This document shows positions 1 to 12,800 of a stretch of 64,000 nucleotides of DNA, in pieces. The number at the start of each line of letters is the position of its first letter. Position 1 is the first letter of the stretch. A program made the translations under genes and the position numbers. The notes beneath the pieces were generated by a model. It saw only the letters and a list, made by a program, of their open reading frames with translations. It ran no database searches and had not been told where the DNA came from. This stretch comes from Bugula neritina (lineage: Eukaryota; Bryozoa; Gymnolaemata; Cheilostomatida; Bugulidae). The DNA lies in NCBI GenBank assembly GCA_964035545.1, contig OZ037765.1, positions 13,882,698 to 13,946,697 of the forward strand, in the 5' to 3' direction.

Positions 1-1
1 T

Positions 2-3000
2 TACTCTGCCAATGCCAGCACTATTAAAAGAGCGCCCAGTTCAAGTGCGTCTTTTGGAATAGTCAATGTATACAATATCATGTGGAGAACTCTACTGCAG
101 CTAGCAGTCGACCCATTTCATTCAGTAAACCAGCTAGCAGGCATTATCATCAATCTACTCAAAAATAAGGTTGGTTGTATTTATGTGTAGGAACCATAGC
201 TTGTAAAAGACTGTTCAATCATGTCTAATACTGTTAGTATAAATTTGTAAGTAGAAGTAGCATAATGTTGGTTAATGCCTGGTTTGGATCAGATGGCTCT
301 AAGAAGGTATAGAATTGCCCTCAATACAAACCTTTCTAAACTACAGACTTTATGATTTTTTTTATTCGTTGTTGACAGGCTAGTGCATCTAGTGGATTAA
401 GGTCAGCTAATATTTCTATATCATCACCAGAAAGAAATAACATTTCATCTGCATCCTCTCATTCAACAGCAAGGAACATGACAGCCAGTGTGAGTATACT
501 TTGAATTTATTAGAAATGCATGTTTGGCTACAAATCTAATATAGTTTCTGTTTAACTTTGCAATTTTGTTGGTTTAATGTGTGTTCAGTTTGGGTTTATC
601 TTTCAGGAAACCGCCTCTGTGGATAAGATGGTCGACACAGAGTTCTTTCAATGGAGCTGTAAGATGTTTGAGAAATCAGTTATGACTGAATTTTGCAATA
701 AAAAATCTACCAACGCTGATGTAGAGCACGAAGTTAGTACTAATTTATGCCATATAATATTTTTCAGAACTCAAATATGTAATGTTTCAACTTGTACATA
801 GTCCTAACATAGAATCATATAATTTCAATATAATATATATAACTATTCTATAAGCTTCAAAAGGGTAATATATTGATATTTAGCAAAGTAACCTTGACCT
901 ATCTTTCTTCCTGGCGTCATATTTGTTTTTAGAAACAGAATATGTACGCTGATAATGTAAAAGTTAAAGTGAAAGCATTACAGGAGCATCTCCAAGCTCC
1001 ATACACTCCTATAGAAACTGAAGTGTTTGCCAACAAAATGAATACACTGCCCTCTATACTTCGATTCCATCCTTACGACATCCGCTTGGCTGTAGCTGAT
1101 AATGATAGTATTAGGTGAGTGTTTATGACTCATCTATCCTCTGATAATCACCACCATTGTATATAAAGTATAATACTCTTACTCTACATATTTTTATGAG
1201 TCATGTGAGTGTTATCCAACTGCATTTTCACTCAAACCACTTTTGAAACAGGTAATACACTGGCTATTGTTCCAAACTATAGCCTTATGCTGCTATTAAA
1301 ATTCCTAGGTTTGCGGTTATATCAAGACTTATACAGTCTATAAAAAGTTTTTTTTTATCAACTTGCTTTTATTTTTTATTTTGAAATATCCAATAACCTT
1401 TCAAATTTTCTTTCCAGTTTATGGGACTGGGAAGCAGGTGTAAAGTTGAACAGGTTTTATAACCATAGCTCCAAGACTTGCAAAATTACTGGAATGGAGT
1501 ATTTGAATCCCCAAGAAGCTGAGAAATCATTATTAGCTATAGCAACAGGTTTCTAGCTGTTCTATAATATTTTTGAATACATGCTTTATGAATCAATTTT
1601 GAATTATTCTATGTTTTTCTACTTAGATAATGGTTGTACTACTTCTTGATTAAACTGTCTGTAGACTGTAGTAGCGGTTGAGTTTTTAATATTGTACAAC
1701 ACTTTACTGGGTAATAGTTTTAACAATGTGGCATTTCATCCGGTTACTGCGCACAATTATTAATATAAAACGATATTTACCACAACAGATGATGGATCAG
1801 TTCGAATATGGAGGGATTTTAGTAGCAAGTATTCACAACTAGAACTCGTAACCGCATGGCAAGCTATTCCAGATACTTCATTTATCAAAATGAGTAAGTA
1901 ACTAGATGAAGTATTTTCATAATTTTTAAATCTGATATTTTTTATGGTTAATTGTTATAATAATGATATTTTTTAGCTACAAACTCACCTGGTATGGTTA
2001 TGGAATGGCAGCAAAACTCTACCTCTCTCTTTTTCTCTGGTGCTTGTAAATTCATTCGATTATATGACACAAACAGCGAACTAAAAGTAATGGATTTGCC
2101 TACTGGGTCTGATGGCTGTGTTACCAGTCTTTTCAATGACTCACAAAATATTTCTCTTGTGATGGCATCCTGCTCAGACGGCTCTGTTCGAATCTTTGAT
2201 ACTCGCCAAGCTCCCAGCTCAAGGTCAGTTGAGTCTATGATTCTAGTTTAATGAAAGAGCAAGACATATTATGTGTCGAAATAAGTCAACTTATGTGACC
2301 TGGCTGCCTTGTGTTGATAGTCTTGATCTACTGTTGTTTGATTAAAAGTGAAAATTTTGGTTTGAAATTTGTTTAAATAAAAGTGTCTTACGAGTATACC
2401 TTTGACTCGATTTCAAAGTACTTCAATATTTGACTGCCTATTAACAGTAAGATGAAACCTTCAGGTCACTGAGCGGTTGGCTGCACCTGCTACAGTCTTG
2501 CAATTTTCATTTGATTCGTGTTGAATTCTGTGTCTCAGATTGATTATTTTTAATTTAAGTTAAGTTCTCTACAGCAATTGCTGTTTAAGTAACAGTATAA
2601 AACACTTTATATATGTATGGCCAAACATTATAGTTATAATAAATTTGTAGCCGAATATGCTCGTTCAAACACAGCTCATGGGTAATCAACTGCCAGACAT
2701 TGAAGGGAGATGGCAATACTGTAGTATCTGCCTGGTAAGTTATTTATATTTGCCAACTGCATGCTTGTTTTAGAGATTCATGGCATGCGTAAACTAGCTC
2801 AAAATTGCTGAACTTTTATGGTTTGCTAGAATTTTTAAAATGTCCAGAATTGATTATTTTAGCCGTGGTGGCGAAGTTAAGTTCTGGGATTTACGAAACA
2901 GGGAGTGCATTGGAGGAATGTCTGTGGGGTCTGGACTTCGTTCCATGACCATACATAAACAAGCTGAATTAATCGCATGGTAAAAATTAATATATTAAAA

Positions 3001-3437
3001 GTTCTGGAGACGATTGGTTGAGCACTGTATATATGCAGATGTAGTACTAAGGGTGCTATTTTCGTTTTAGCGGTGTTTCAGAACAGATGATAAGCATATA
3101 CAACACCGCTGGAGATGCCACTAGCTACATTAAATATCATGAAGGCTTCATGGGCCAAAGAGTAGCCAAAGTTAGCTGCCTTTCTTTCCATCCACATCTG
3201 GTAATATTTAAATCTTCAAATATGGTTATTCAATTGATGTGCTGGGCAGTGCAGGCTATTGGTGATCAGTTCTTCAATTCTATCTTGGAACTGTTGCTGC
3301 TTGCCATTCATATTCTGAAGGAACATTCTATATTTAATGCACTATTGTCATTGTTGTTAACATTTTAGGTGAGACTGGCATCAGGAAATGTCGATGGGAT
3401 GGTTAGTGTGTTCATGATGTCAGATAAAACTAAATAA
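2..3437 (+). CDS. RPTOR: Raptor (regulatory-associated protein of mTOR), C-terminal part
   Basis: Raptor is the scaffold of mTORC1 that presents substrates to the mTOR kinase; this is its 3' half, and the 5' end lies left of the window. Exons read by eye: 2-169, 379-489, 607-732, 933-1114, 1418-1548, 1789-1893, 1977-2223, 2651-2734, 2863-2979, 3071-3200 and 3369-3437 (TAA). All junctions are GT/AG and the phases join without a break. The first exon is the end of the HEAT-repeat region (MWRTLLQLAVDPFHSV). Exons 2-3 are a Ser-rich linker followed by the FFQWSCKMFEK segment. From exon 4 onward there is a WD40 propeller, with blades such as SLWDWEAGVKLNRF, DDGSVRIWRDF, DGSVRIFDTRQAP and GGEVKFWDLR. 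It is tail-to-tail with CDK1, 366 bp between stop codons. The family call is secure; individual splice sites are by inspection only. Confidence 0.93.
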
Positions 3438-3601
3438 TAGTGTTATGTAATATAGAGTAGTAACTTTTGTAATTTAAATATTTGTGCTAATACAATTATT
3501 TTGAAATATATTTTTATGTTATAAGCAGTATTAGATTCGTAAACTACTATTTAAATAATCCAAACACTTTCACATAATATTTGTATAGGAAATCAATTCA
3601 A

Positions 3602-3607
3602 AATAAA
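3602..3607 (+). terminator. Candidate poly(A) signal of RPTOR
   Basis: AATAAA lies 164 bp after the RPTOR stop codon. No better signal was seen closer to the stop, so this is a plausible 3' end. It has not been tested against transcripts. Confidence 0.4.
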
Positions 3608-3803
3608 ACATATACCAAACATTGAATACAATGAAACTTTTGGGAAAAGCTGTCACTCATTGCACAGATATACACATAAGAGGACACAGGCGTGCCTGTA
3701 AAAGAATGGAAACATTGACATGATTGTGTCCACCAGTTGATACAAAACTACATTTTATCAATCTAATGAAAAGCTTTGTGCCTGAAATATATTTGAGAGT
3801 TGA

Positions 3804-6800
3804 CTAAGACAAAGCTGGCTGAGTTTTCTTGTCGAGATCATTGAAATATGGGTGAAGAAGAGCTCTTTTGCATGATATCCTTTTGCTGGGATCATAAATC
3901 AGCAGTTGCTAAAAAAGCCACAGGACATCAACTTTACAAAGTTTTTACACTACACCTTGTTTAAATGAAATGCCAATTTAGCCCCTATGGTTGTAATCTA
4001 TAATGAATTAATCAATACTTACTGCTAAAAGATCATGACCCTTCTCATCAAGTTGGGGTACAGCCTCTACCAACTGTTGTCCTGGTCTCCAGTTAGGAAA
4101 TGTTGTTTTGTAATCAGGCAACTGAGAAACTCCTGGCCAAGTATCTTCTTTTGGGGTTCCCAAAGTCCTGCACAATTTTACAGTGAATAAATTCGATTAA
4201 TCATTGCGAAGACTGTACTAAACAGAGTTGAGTCAAAATCACACACAGCAAATCAATTCAAGGTCTGAACAGAAACCTGTCCAGTCCTGTTCCGCAAGTC
4301 AACTTGAATTAACCCCAAGTACTTCATCAAATCCAAATATATATGATAGTGGTTTAAAAAGTGCATTGTAGGTGGGTAAGTTGCTTACGTTTAGAGGGTA
4401 GGAAAAGCATATATTTGTAACTTTAGGTCCTGATTTTTTGAATTTAATATAATTATTTTATCTGTGAAAATCATCTACAGCTATATTCAATGAATAATAA
4501 AATAAAAGCCTTCTACACGATAATGATTGATACCACTGAAGAGCCATGGCCAGCAGCAATAAAATTATAGTTGACGGCTGGAATTATTATCAAAATATTG
4601 TTCAATCAATATGATTTAACAAATGCTAAAAACAAAATAAAGCAATTTGGTGTAAAATTTGAAAGACTTGCAGCAAGAAGAAGTTAAGCGATTAGCAGTT
4701 AATGATTTATGCAAGTCAGTGGTATGTGACTTGGACCCAGGTCTGATACCAGTATGCACACCCATACAGTGATCAAACTCTCCCTTTACCACCAGTACAG
4801 TGTTGCATGCAATTGCTTTGTAACCTGACCAGCAAAATTTTTAGTAACAATATCACTCCTACAAGTAGCATAACTACTCGTATGTTTATTTTGAGATGCA
4901 GCAAGCTAAAAGCAATTTTATGGCAATATTATAAGCAAACCTGGCGATACTGTTTAAAACAACTAAAGTCAAAACACAGGACATTTTAACAAATAAATTA
5001 TTAGAAAATCTAAAATCGAATTTCTAACCCAAAGCTATTTTATAAAACGAGGGATTTTTAGTAAACTGTAAAAAAAGTATAGCGAGATATTAAATTTGTT
5101 ACACTGTCCTGTACTATTGAAACCATGGCCTCAACACTTTTAATGATATGTGACCAGTCGCCGACAAAACCGGGGATGTGGCGGCGTTTATAAAGTGTAG
5201 TAAATGAAGGTTTAATTTGGAAATACTTAAATTTGAAATTAGTTTCCAATTTTTAGATTTTAGACTTTTCTAATACAAAAAAATCCAAGGATTTCAATTA
5301 GTCATTTTCATAGCGTGAGATCTTTCAAATTTGTTTTTATCAAATAAATTTAGGTTACACCTCTTCCTTCGTATTGTCAGAAGCATCATAATATTTAAAA
5401 TCGAAGGCTAGTTTTAGTTTTTCATCATGTTCCATCCAAAGTTAGCTTTTAAGTCACTGAGCTGTTTTGCTCTTTGGTGATAAATGCTGAACTTAATCTT
5501 TATCTTTAGCGTTCAAGCTTGAAAACCACAACAATACAGGTAATTATACTCAAAACAATCATTTACGCTACTAACTTAGAATTGTTGCCAGGATTATTTT
5601 TAGTTATCAATTTATTAATAATAATATTTATACTATCACTTGGAGTATGTCTTAGAGTTAGTCTATTCTATTCTATATTACTACTAGTAACTATTTAAAT
5701 GACTCTCACTATGACTCACAGTTTGAGGTACGGTTACTCATAATGAATATTATTCATGTTTTACTGATACTGGTATTTCAATTTGGTAGTAAAACCAAAT
5801 GTAGCTCATTAAATTTTTAATATTAATAGTATAACTATAAGTAATTAATAATTATAAATTCACTATTACTATTAGTATTACTGTATTAGTATTTGAGTCT
5901 GACTCTGAGTTTCGCCTTTGCTCTTAAAACTTGATACTCATACTGATAAGATTATATTTATTGATTTATTCTATAGTTAATATTTCAATTTACATTAGAC
6001 TTACTCTTAGTCTTAGTAACTTTTACTTTTAGCTTCTGTCTTAGATTTTGTCAATACAGTTACTGATTACTATTACTATTAGTATTAATATTAGGCCTAC
6101 TAATACTAGTCAAACTACCGGTTCCTTTTGTGATTTTTAAATTAGCTCAAAGTTTGATTTAAAATATAATGATAAAATCTTTATCACATTATGCAGGCTT
6201 ACAGTTAGTGTTACTGTCAAAACTCAATTGATAATCATATTCATATTGATAAAAGCATCACCTATAACCAAATTGAAATGATAAATGTGACTAAATGTAA
6301 ATGAGTATAATGATGAAATATTAATGCGAGTTCATGATGATTCTATAGTTGACTGACTTAGTTTTTCAGTGAGTTACTTTTAGTCTTATTTAGTGAGTAG
6401 TAACACTAACTGAATGCATAAATAGTCTAAACTTTTTAATTTTATTATAAGATGACCAAATATTTATTCATATTTTAAAGTAATTTATTAAATTCAAATT
6501 GATTTTATAGTAAATGTCTTTAACAGATTCAGTTGCACTTAGCTAGCTTTTTTACTCAATTAAATGCCTGAGTGGTTAATAGTTATCTAAAGACATTGCT
6601 TCAAAATTGCCAATTGCAGATATGCTAGATATTCAAGTGCATAATGTGTAATTTTACTGATAATACTATGTTAATATAGAATAATCCGATATTCTGTACA
6701 TTTTAGAAAGTGGACTTGTGAGGGCATTAGAGTGAAGACTTATACCTACACAACTCTACTACCTATCAATATAATACTTCTAATGTAGACACTCCGAATT

Positions 6801-9800
6801 TTGGCTTGCAAGTTTATGGCTTCTGCTTATTTCATTCATAAAAAGGTTTGCAGTCTTTTAATGATGTGCTTGAAAATTATCAAGAATTTTTTTAATTTAA
6901 ATTGTTCTGTTTAATTCAATAAATTTAAACGTTGATGAAATGCAAGATCACAATTAACTGCTGCCATAATAGTACCACAAGAGTGTTTAGCCAACTAAAT
7001 TTTTATAATAAAACTGGGTATAATTTCTAATCAAGCTACCGTTTCCTTTTGTTATTTAAAAAAAGTCAACATTGTACTTTCAGCTCTGGAATAGACAATA
7101 AGTGGGTAGATTGGCAGGATGGATGTCAAGTAGCAGCATCTATAATTGCTAGAAAATCAGCTGATGATAGTGATAAAGCTTTTGCCACATGTATACATGT
7201 TATGAAGACCTAGGAAGTAGAAAGATGATAAGTGCCTTCTTTGCAACAACCGTAGAAGCTACCTAATTTTCTTTTCTTGATAAGAGTTAATTCAAGCATA
7301 ATGGTTGTATCCAGGCTGGATTTATAAACTGCATTTAATTGGTTTTTTAAAATAATGTATTTGATGTTTTAAATGTGACTATTATTGCCTAATAAAACTC
7401 AAAAGTTCAAATAGCTGATTTTATGTTTATATTTTCAAAATCTCAGCCAAATCAATTGCTTAATTTAGTTGCCGTTAGAGATTATAAAGATATTTATGAA
7501 TGAACCTCTGTCACAAAACTGTTGGTAGCAGTGTGACGAGTTCGAAAAGTCTGGTAGTCAGAAGTGTATAGACAAGTAGTATACAGCTTGCTAATCCAGT
7601 TGTGAATAAATAGAGTTGTGGATATAAGTATACTTTATTTCTCTAGTAAGATATGCACAGATGAATGTATTAAAATGAACTCCAAGAATGAACTTATAAA
7701 AAGGAACTGATTCGTAAACACAACTGCCTCAGTATTTATAGTAAACAAAACACTCTAGAACATTCTCAAGCATTCCAGTATAGAAGATTCTAGTACAAAA
7801 CATTCCCCACATACCAATACTATTTATAGAAAATCAAAACAAAACATTGGAATTTCCATGGTTATTTCGCAATTATTGCGCAATACCTTGTTTACATTGC
7901 TGGACAGTAGTTAACATGACTAATGAAAATAACAATGAACAATGACCCATCTCTTTGATCAATCTAGAATATTTATGAACATTCGTGTATAATCATTAGG
8001 AAAAACCCGGTAAGTCTATAGGTATATGTATACTCAGAATTTGTGACAACCCCCCATTCTAAGAGAAATTATCTTGATCATTTCTCCTAACTACTTAAAA
8101 TTCTGAGTCAATTCGGCTTAGATAATCGGCTCCAACATTGTCCTTTCCTTTGATTGACTCCACCTTGATTCTGAAGTTCTGTAAATACATAGCCCATCTC
8201 ATCATTCTGCTGTTTCTTACTGTACAGGTCCAACAAATCATCTTGGCTTTCTTCTCTTTCCTTATCGTGATCACTAATTCCAGCACCAGCAGCATCTAGA
8301 GTCATCACAGCTCCAACAGTCATAGAGTCGGTAGGTGTCTCCCGTTCAAAATATTTCTTCAGCATGTTGGCATGGTATGTTCTCCTCTTGCCTCTAATGT
8401 TGATAATGTAGTCATTCAGTCTGACTTTCTCCTCAATATTGAATGGTCCTTGCCAATGCATCAGCAATTTATTTCCATCCGTAGGTAGAAGAATGAGCAC
8501 TTTGTCACCAGGTTTGAAGTCTCTCTGTTTAGCTTTCTTGTCAAAATAGTGTTTGTATCTTTTTTGACTGTCTTTTAGCGAAGCTAGTGCCATTTCCATC
8601 ATGTCATCTAAACGCTCTCTCAATTCAAAAACATGTTGATAGCAGGTCTTGACTTCATCGGCAGTGTCTTCTTTTGTCCAAAGTTGTCGCAGGATGTACA
8701 TTGGTCCACGCACAGTTCTTCCATAGAGTAACTCGAATGGGGCGGAGCCTGTTGATTCCTGTGGGACTTCTCTATATGCAAATAGAGCCGCATTGATGAA
8801 CCGATGCCACTGTCTTGGCTCTTTAGCACACAACTTTTTTAACATACTCTTGAGGGTTCCGTTGAACTTTTCCACAAGTCCATTGGCCATTGCATGGTAT
8901 GGTGAAGTAGGAAGTTGTCGCATGTCAAGTAATCTGGTAAACTCTTTCATGTAGTCCGAGATGAATTGAGTTCCTTGGTCGCTTATCACCTCCTCTGGTA
9001 TCCCAACACGACTGTACATGTCAAGCAGCGCTTCAGCTACAGTAGCTGAGTCAATGTTCTTCAATGGTGTAGCTTCAGGGTATCTTGTAGCATAGTCAAC
9101 TAAAGTTAGGATGTAGCGGTGTCCTTTCTCACTTGGAGGGTTAATTGGTCCGATTAGGTCTATTGCACATCTCTTGAATGGGGTGTCAATTAGTGGAGTT
9201 TCCTGTACTGGAACTTTCATGACTGAGCCTTTTTTCACCGTCTTCTGGCAAATGTCACATGATTGACAGAAACGTACGACATCTCCGTTTAGTCCTGGCC
9301 AGAAGAAGTTGGAAAGCACTCTATCAGTGGTTTTCTTTACTCCTAGGTGTCCGCTCATTATGCAGTCATGAGCTTTTTGTAGAACTTCCTTCCTCAGTGA
9401 ACTGGGTACCATGAGTTGTTTAACAGGTTTTACACTGGCAGACTTCGAGTCGGTGTACTCACGGTACAGAATCTTATTCCTCACCACAAACCTAGTGGTG
9501 CATCCCTTTTTCTCCTTCACTTCTTTTGCATCGAAGAAACGCTCCAATGTGGGGTCATCCCTCTGCAGTCTGGCTATTTCATCTTTCCCTATACTTAATG
9601 GGTTAGTATTTGAATCAATCTTCAGTGGTTTGTCTCCTGACTTTTCCTTGACAGCTTGAGCTCCTGTGGTTACGGCGCAGTCCTTCCAGTTTTCCAGCGG
9701 CTGATCAGCTGATCTCGCTCCATCCACATTCCCAATAAGCAGGTCACAAATCGTCTTGTCCATTACTGCAGCTTTGATGACACCATTGTAAAATGGTGAG

Positions 9801-12800
9801 CGCACTGAGATAAGTGCCCACTGAGCCTCCCTAACACTTGCATCAGCCATATTCAAATAGACTGATTCTCCAGTTAAGTGTTGAGGTTGCACATACTTTG
9901 CATTGACTACAATGCAACCACAGCCGGTGTCGCGCATTACAGTAGCTCGTTGGCCATTAACCTCCGCATCAAATATCGCTGTGCCCCCATCTTTGAATTT
10001 AGGTCCATTCTTGCAGACAGCAGCGTTGATAAACTTTTTACCATTAACTGTGATTTCCGTAGGTTCCTCCACTTTAGATGAGATTCCTGGATCTGTGACC
10101 ACAGTCTTATTCTGAGTAGTCGCTATTGCAGCAGCAGCATGCACTGACTTCCCACCATACTTTCTGCAGTCTGAAGTATTGTGGTTGTTCATCTTGCAAT
10201 GTGAACAGTGCTTCTTCCCTTGCCGTGGGCAGTTACGAGCAATGTGCGACTTATCTTTGCAGATGAAGCATGCACCATCGCTTTTACTTCCTTGTTCAGC
10301 ATCCATGCTATCGGCAGGCGCGTTTTCCATCCTTTTTGTATTGGTTTTCTTTGTCTTTGCTAGTTTCCTTCCACGAGCGTGCAAGAACAGTGACGCTGCA
10401 TCACACATATCCTCACTGCTGTTGTAGGAACTTTGCTTTAAATGCACAGCTAGGTCGTCTGGGCATGATGATATAAATTGTTCAGTCGCCACTAGTTTGG
10501 CTATGTCCATGCCCCCTGAAAGTTCTACCCACTTGTGCACATAAGTTTCTATCCTAGTGAATAGTTGGGCAGGAGTTTCATCTTCGTAAGCTTCTGCCTC
10601 TCTGAGCTTTTTTCTGTAGCCCTCTTGAGTCAAGTTAAAGCGCTCCAACAAGGCTTCTTTGACTTTTTTATAATCTCTACGGTCGGTAGGTGATAACCGG
10701 ATGTAAGCTTCTGTTGCTGTACCCCTTAGGTACTGACTGAGATGGTAGGGCCAATCTCCCTTGTCCCAGTTACATCCTTCGGCAACCCACTCGAACCGCT
10801 CTAAATAGCTATCCATTTCGTCCACCTTCTCATCAAAGAATGGTATTTTTGGTTTTGGTTTGTTAGCTATTTCTAACCTGGTGCTCTCATGTCTTGAGTG
10901 CTCCAAACTTGTGTCAGCTTTCAGCTTTTCCATATCTAATTCATGTCGTTGTCTTCTCTCTTCTGCCTCCTGGTCAGCTTTAACCTTGAGTGCCATTGCC
11001 TCCTGATCAGCTTTAACCTTGAATGCCATTGCCTCCTGATCAGCTTTTATCTTCATCTCCATTAAGGCTTTCTCATTCTCTTGCCTGATCTTTTCTGCCT
11101 CACGCTCTAATCTACGTTCCTCTCGGTCCTTTTCTTTTTCTTCTTGTGCAGCAACAATGGGTAGGTTCTTTTCAACAAAAGCTATAAGCTTGTCCTCCAC
11201 CAACCCAAGGTCTTTACCCATCTGTGTCACTCTCTCCAACAACGCCATAATGTCTCAACAACTGTTAATTAATCCTGTGTATACTCACGTTGTAACTAAT
11301 AACTTCCCTGTGTGCGACTGAGACTTCCCGGAGCAGCCCCCAATTGTCACAAAACTGTTGGTAGCAGTGTGACGAGTTCGAAAAGTCTGGTAGTCAGAAG
11401 TGTATAGACAAGTAGTATACAGCTTGCTAATCCAGTTGTGAATAAATAGAGTTGTGGATATAAGTATACTTTATTTCTCTAGTAAGATATGCACAGATGA
11501 ATGTATTAAAATGAACTCCAAGAATGAACTTATAAAAAGGAACTGATTCGTAAACACAACTGCCTCAGTATTTATAGTAAACAAAACACTCTAGAACATT
11601 CTCAAGCATTCCAGTATAGAAGATTCTAGTACAAAACATTCCCCACATACCAATACTATTTATAGAAAATCAAAACAAAACATTGGAATTTCCATGGTTA
11701 TTTCGCAATTATTGCGCAATACCTTGTTTACATTGCTGGACAGTAGTTAACATGACTAATGAAAATAACAATGAACAATGACCCATCTCTTTGATCAATC
11801 TAGAATATTTATGAACATTCGTGTATAATCATTAGGAAAAACCCGGTAAGTCTATAGGTATATGTATACTCAGAATTTGTGACAACCTCGCATGATCTCA
11901 TAATAGTCAAATAATTTTCTCATAAGTGTTCTATTCATTAAGCAATAATTATGAAACAGCACAGCTCAATAGCTGCAGTTTGATATATTACACGATATAT
12001 TAGAGGAAAGGGAGATATTCAATGTATAAGAGGAAGCAGCTGCCATTTTGTTTTATATTACTTCCTGCTGACTTGGATGGCTAAGTTAAATATCTCAACA
12101 CACAAACTTGCTGAAACATCCTCTTCTTTGCTGGAATTGTTAAACTTTTCAACCATTAAACAAAGTAAAAAGCGAATTGACAAATAAATTAGACAAAAAG
12201 TTTGGCGGCCATATTTGAGCTAATTTTATGTTGAGGCAGCATGAAATTTAGTTTAACAGAAAGCCCAAACTTTCACAATTATTTTGATACCAAATTTGTC
12301 ACTATTTCTTTTATACATAGACCCGTTGCTAAGGCTTGTAAATTGTAAACAAATAATTCTCAACTTATTCTAGAGTTGCCAACTTTAAACGCGATTTTCT
12401 CGAAACAGTAATTTAGAAATTCTAAAAACGTTAAAGTTTTTAAATACTGATATCTCGAGTTCTATTTATGCTAGAGACTTCAAACAAAGTGCAAAATGTT
12501 CGAGAAAGTCTGCTCTATCACTCGATAGTAATAACTAGGTTTTCAACATTTTATATACATCCCTTGTTTTGTGGTGCCAGGTCACATATATTGGATGGTA
12601 GACATGAATGTCTGTGAGTTTTAGCTAGCCAATGATTGAAGAATGACTGCTACAGTTGTTGCGACTAGCAAATGCCATCACGTATGGACCAGTTCATAAC
12701 AAATAGCAAATTAAAAATTCTAGGTTATTTGTATTGAAAAGACAAGACAATATGATCAAAATACCTGAAAATTCTAAATAGTTGATCAATTTCAGAATCT

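Larger units (their letters stand above)
7509..11884 (-). mobile_element. LTR element 1: Ty3/gypsy retrotransposon, Gmr1-like, RT deleted
   Basis: This complete insertion has two 540-bp LTRs with TGTCAC...GTGACA ends that appear identical over their full length, flanked by the 5-bp target duplication ACCTC (7504-7508 and 11885-11889). It lies in the CDK1 intron, sense with CDK1. Internal order on the minus strand is primer-binding site, one long gag-protease-integrase ORF, a short RNase H tail in another frame, then a G-rich polypurine tract. An RNase H tail placed after integrase fits the Gmr1 group, whose pol order is protease-integrase-RT-RNase H. The RT and most of RNase H are missing, so the copy is non-autonomous. 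Identical LTRs mean insertion was recent. Confidence 0.92.

Noticed and set aside
9411-10476. Several plus-strand ORFs of 60-82 codons
   Set aside because: They are antisense shadows of the gag-protease-integrase ORF of element 1.
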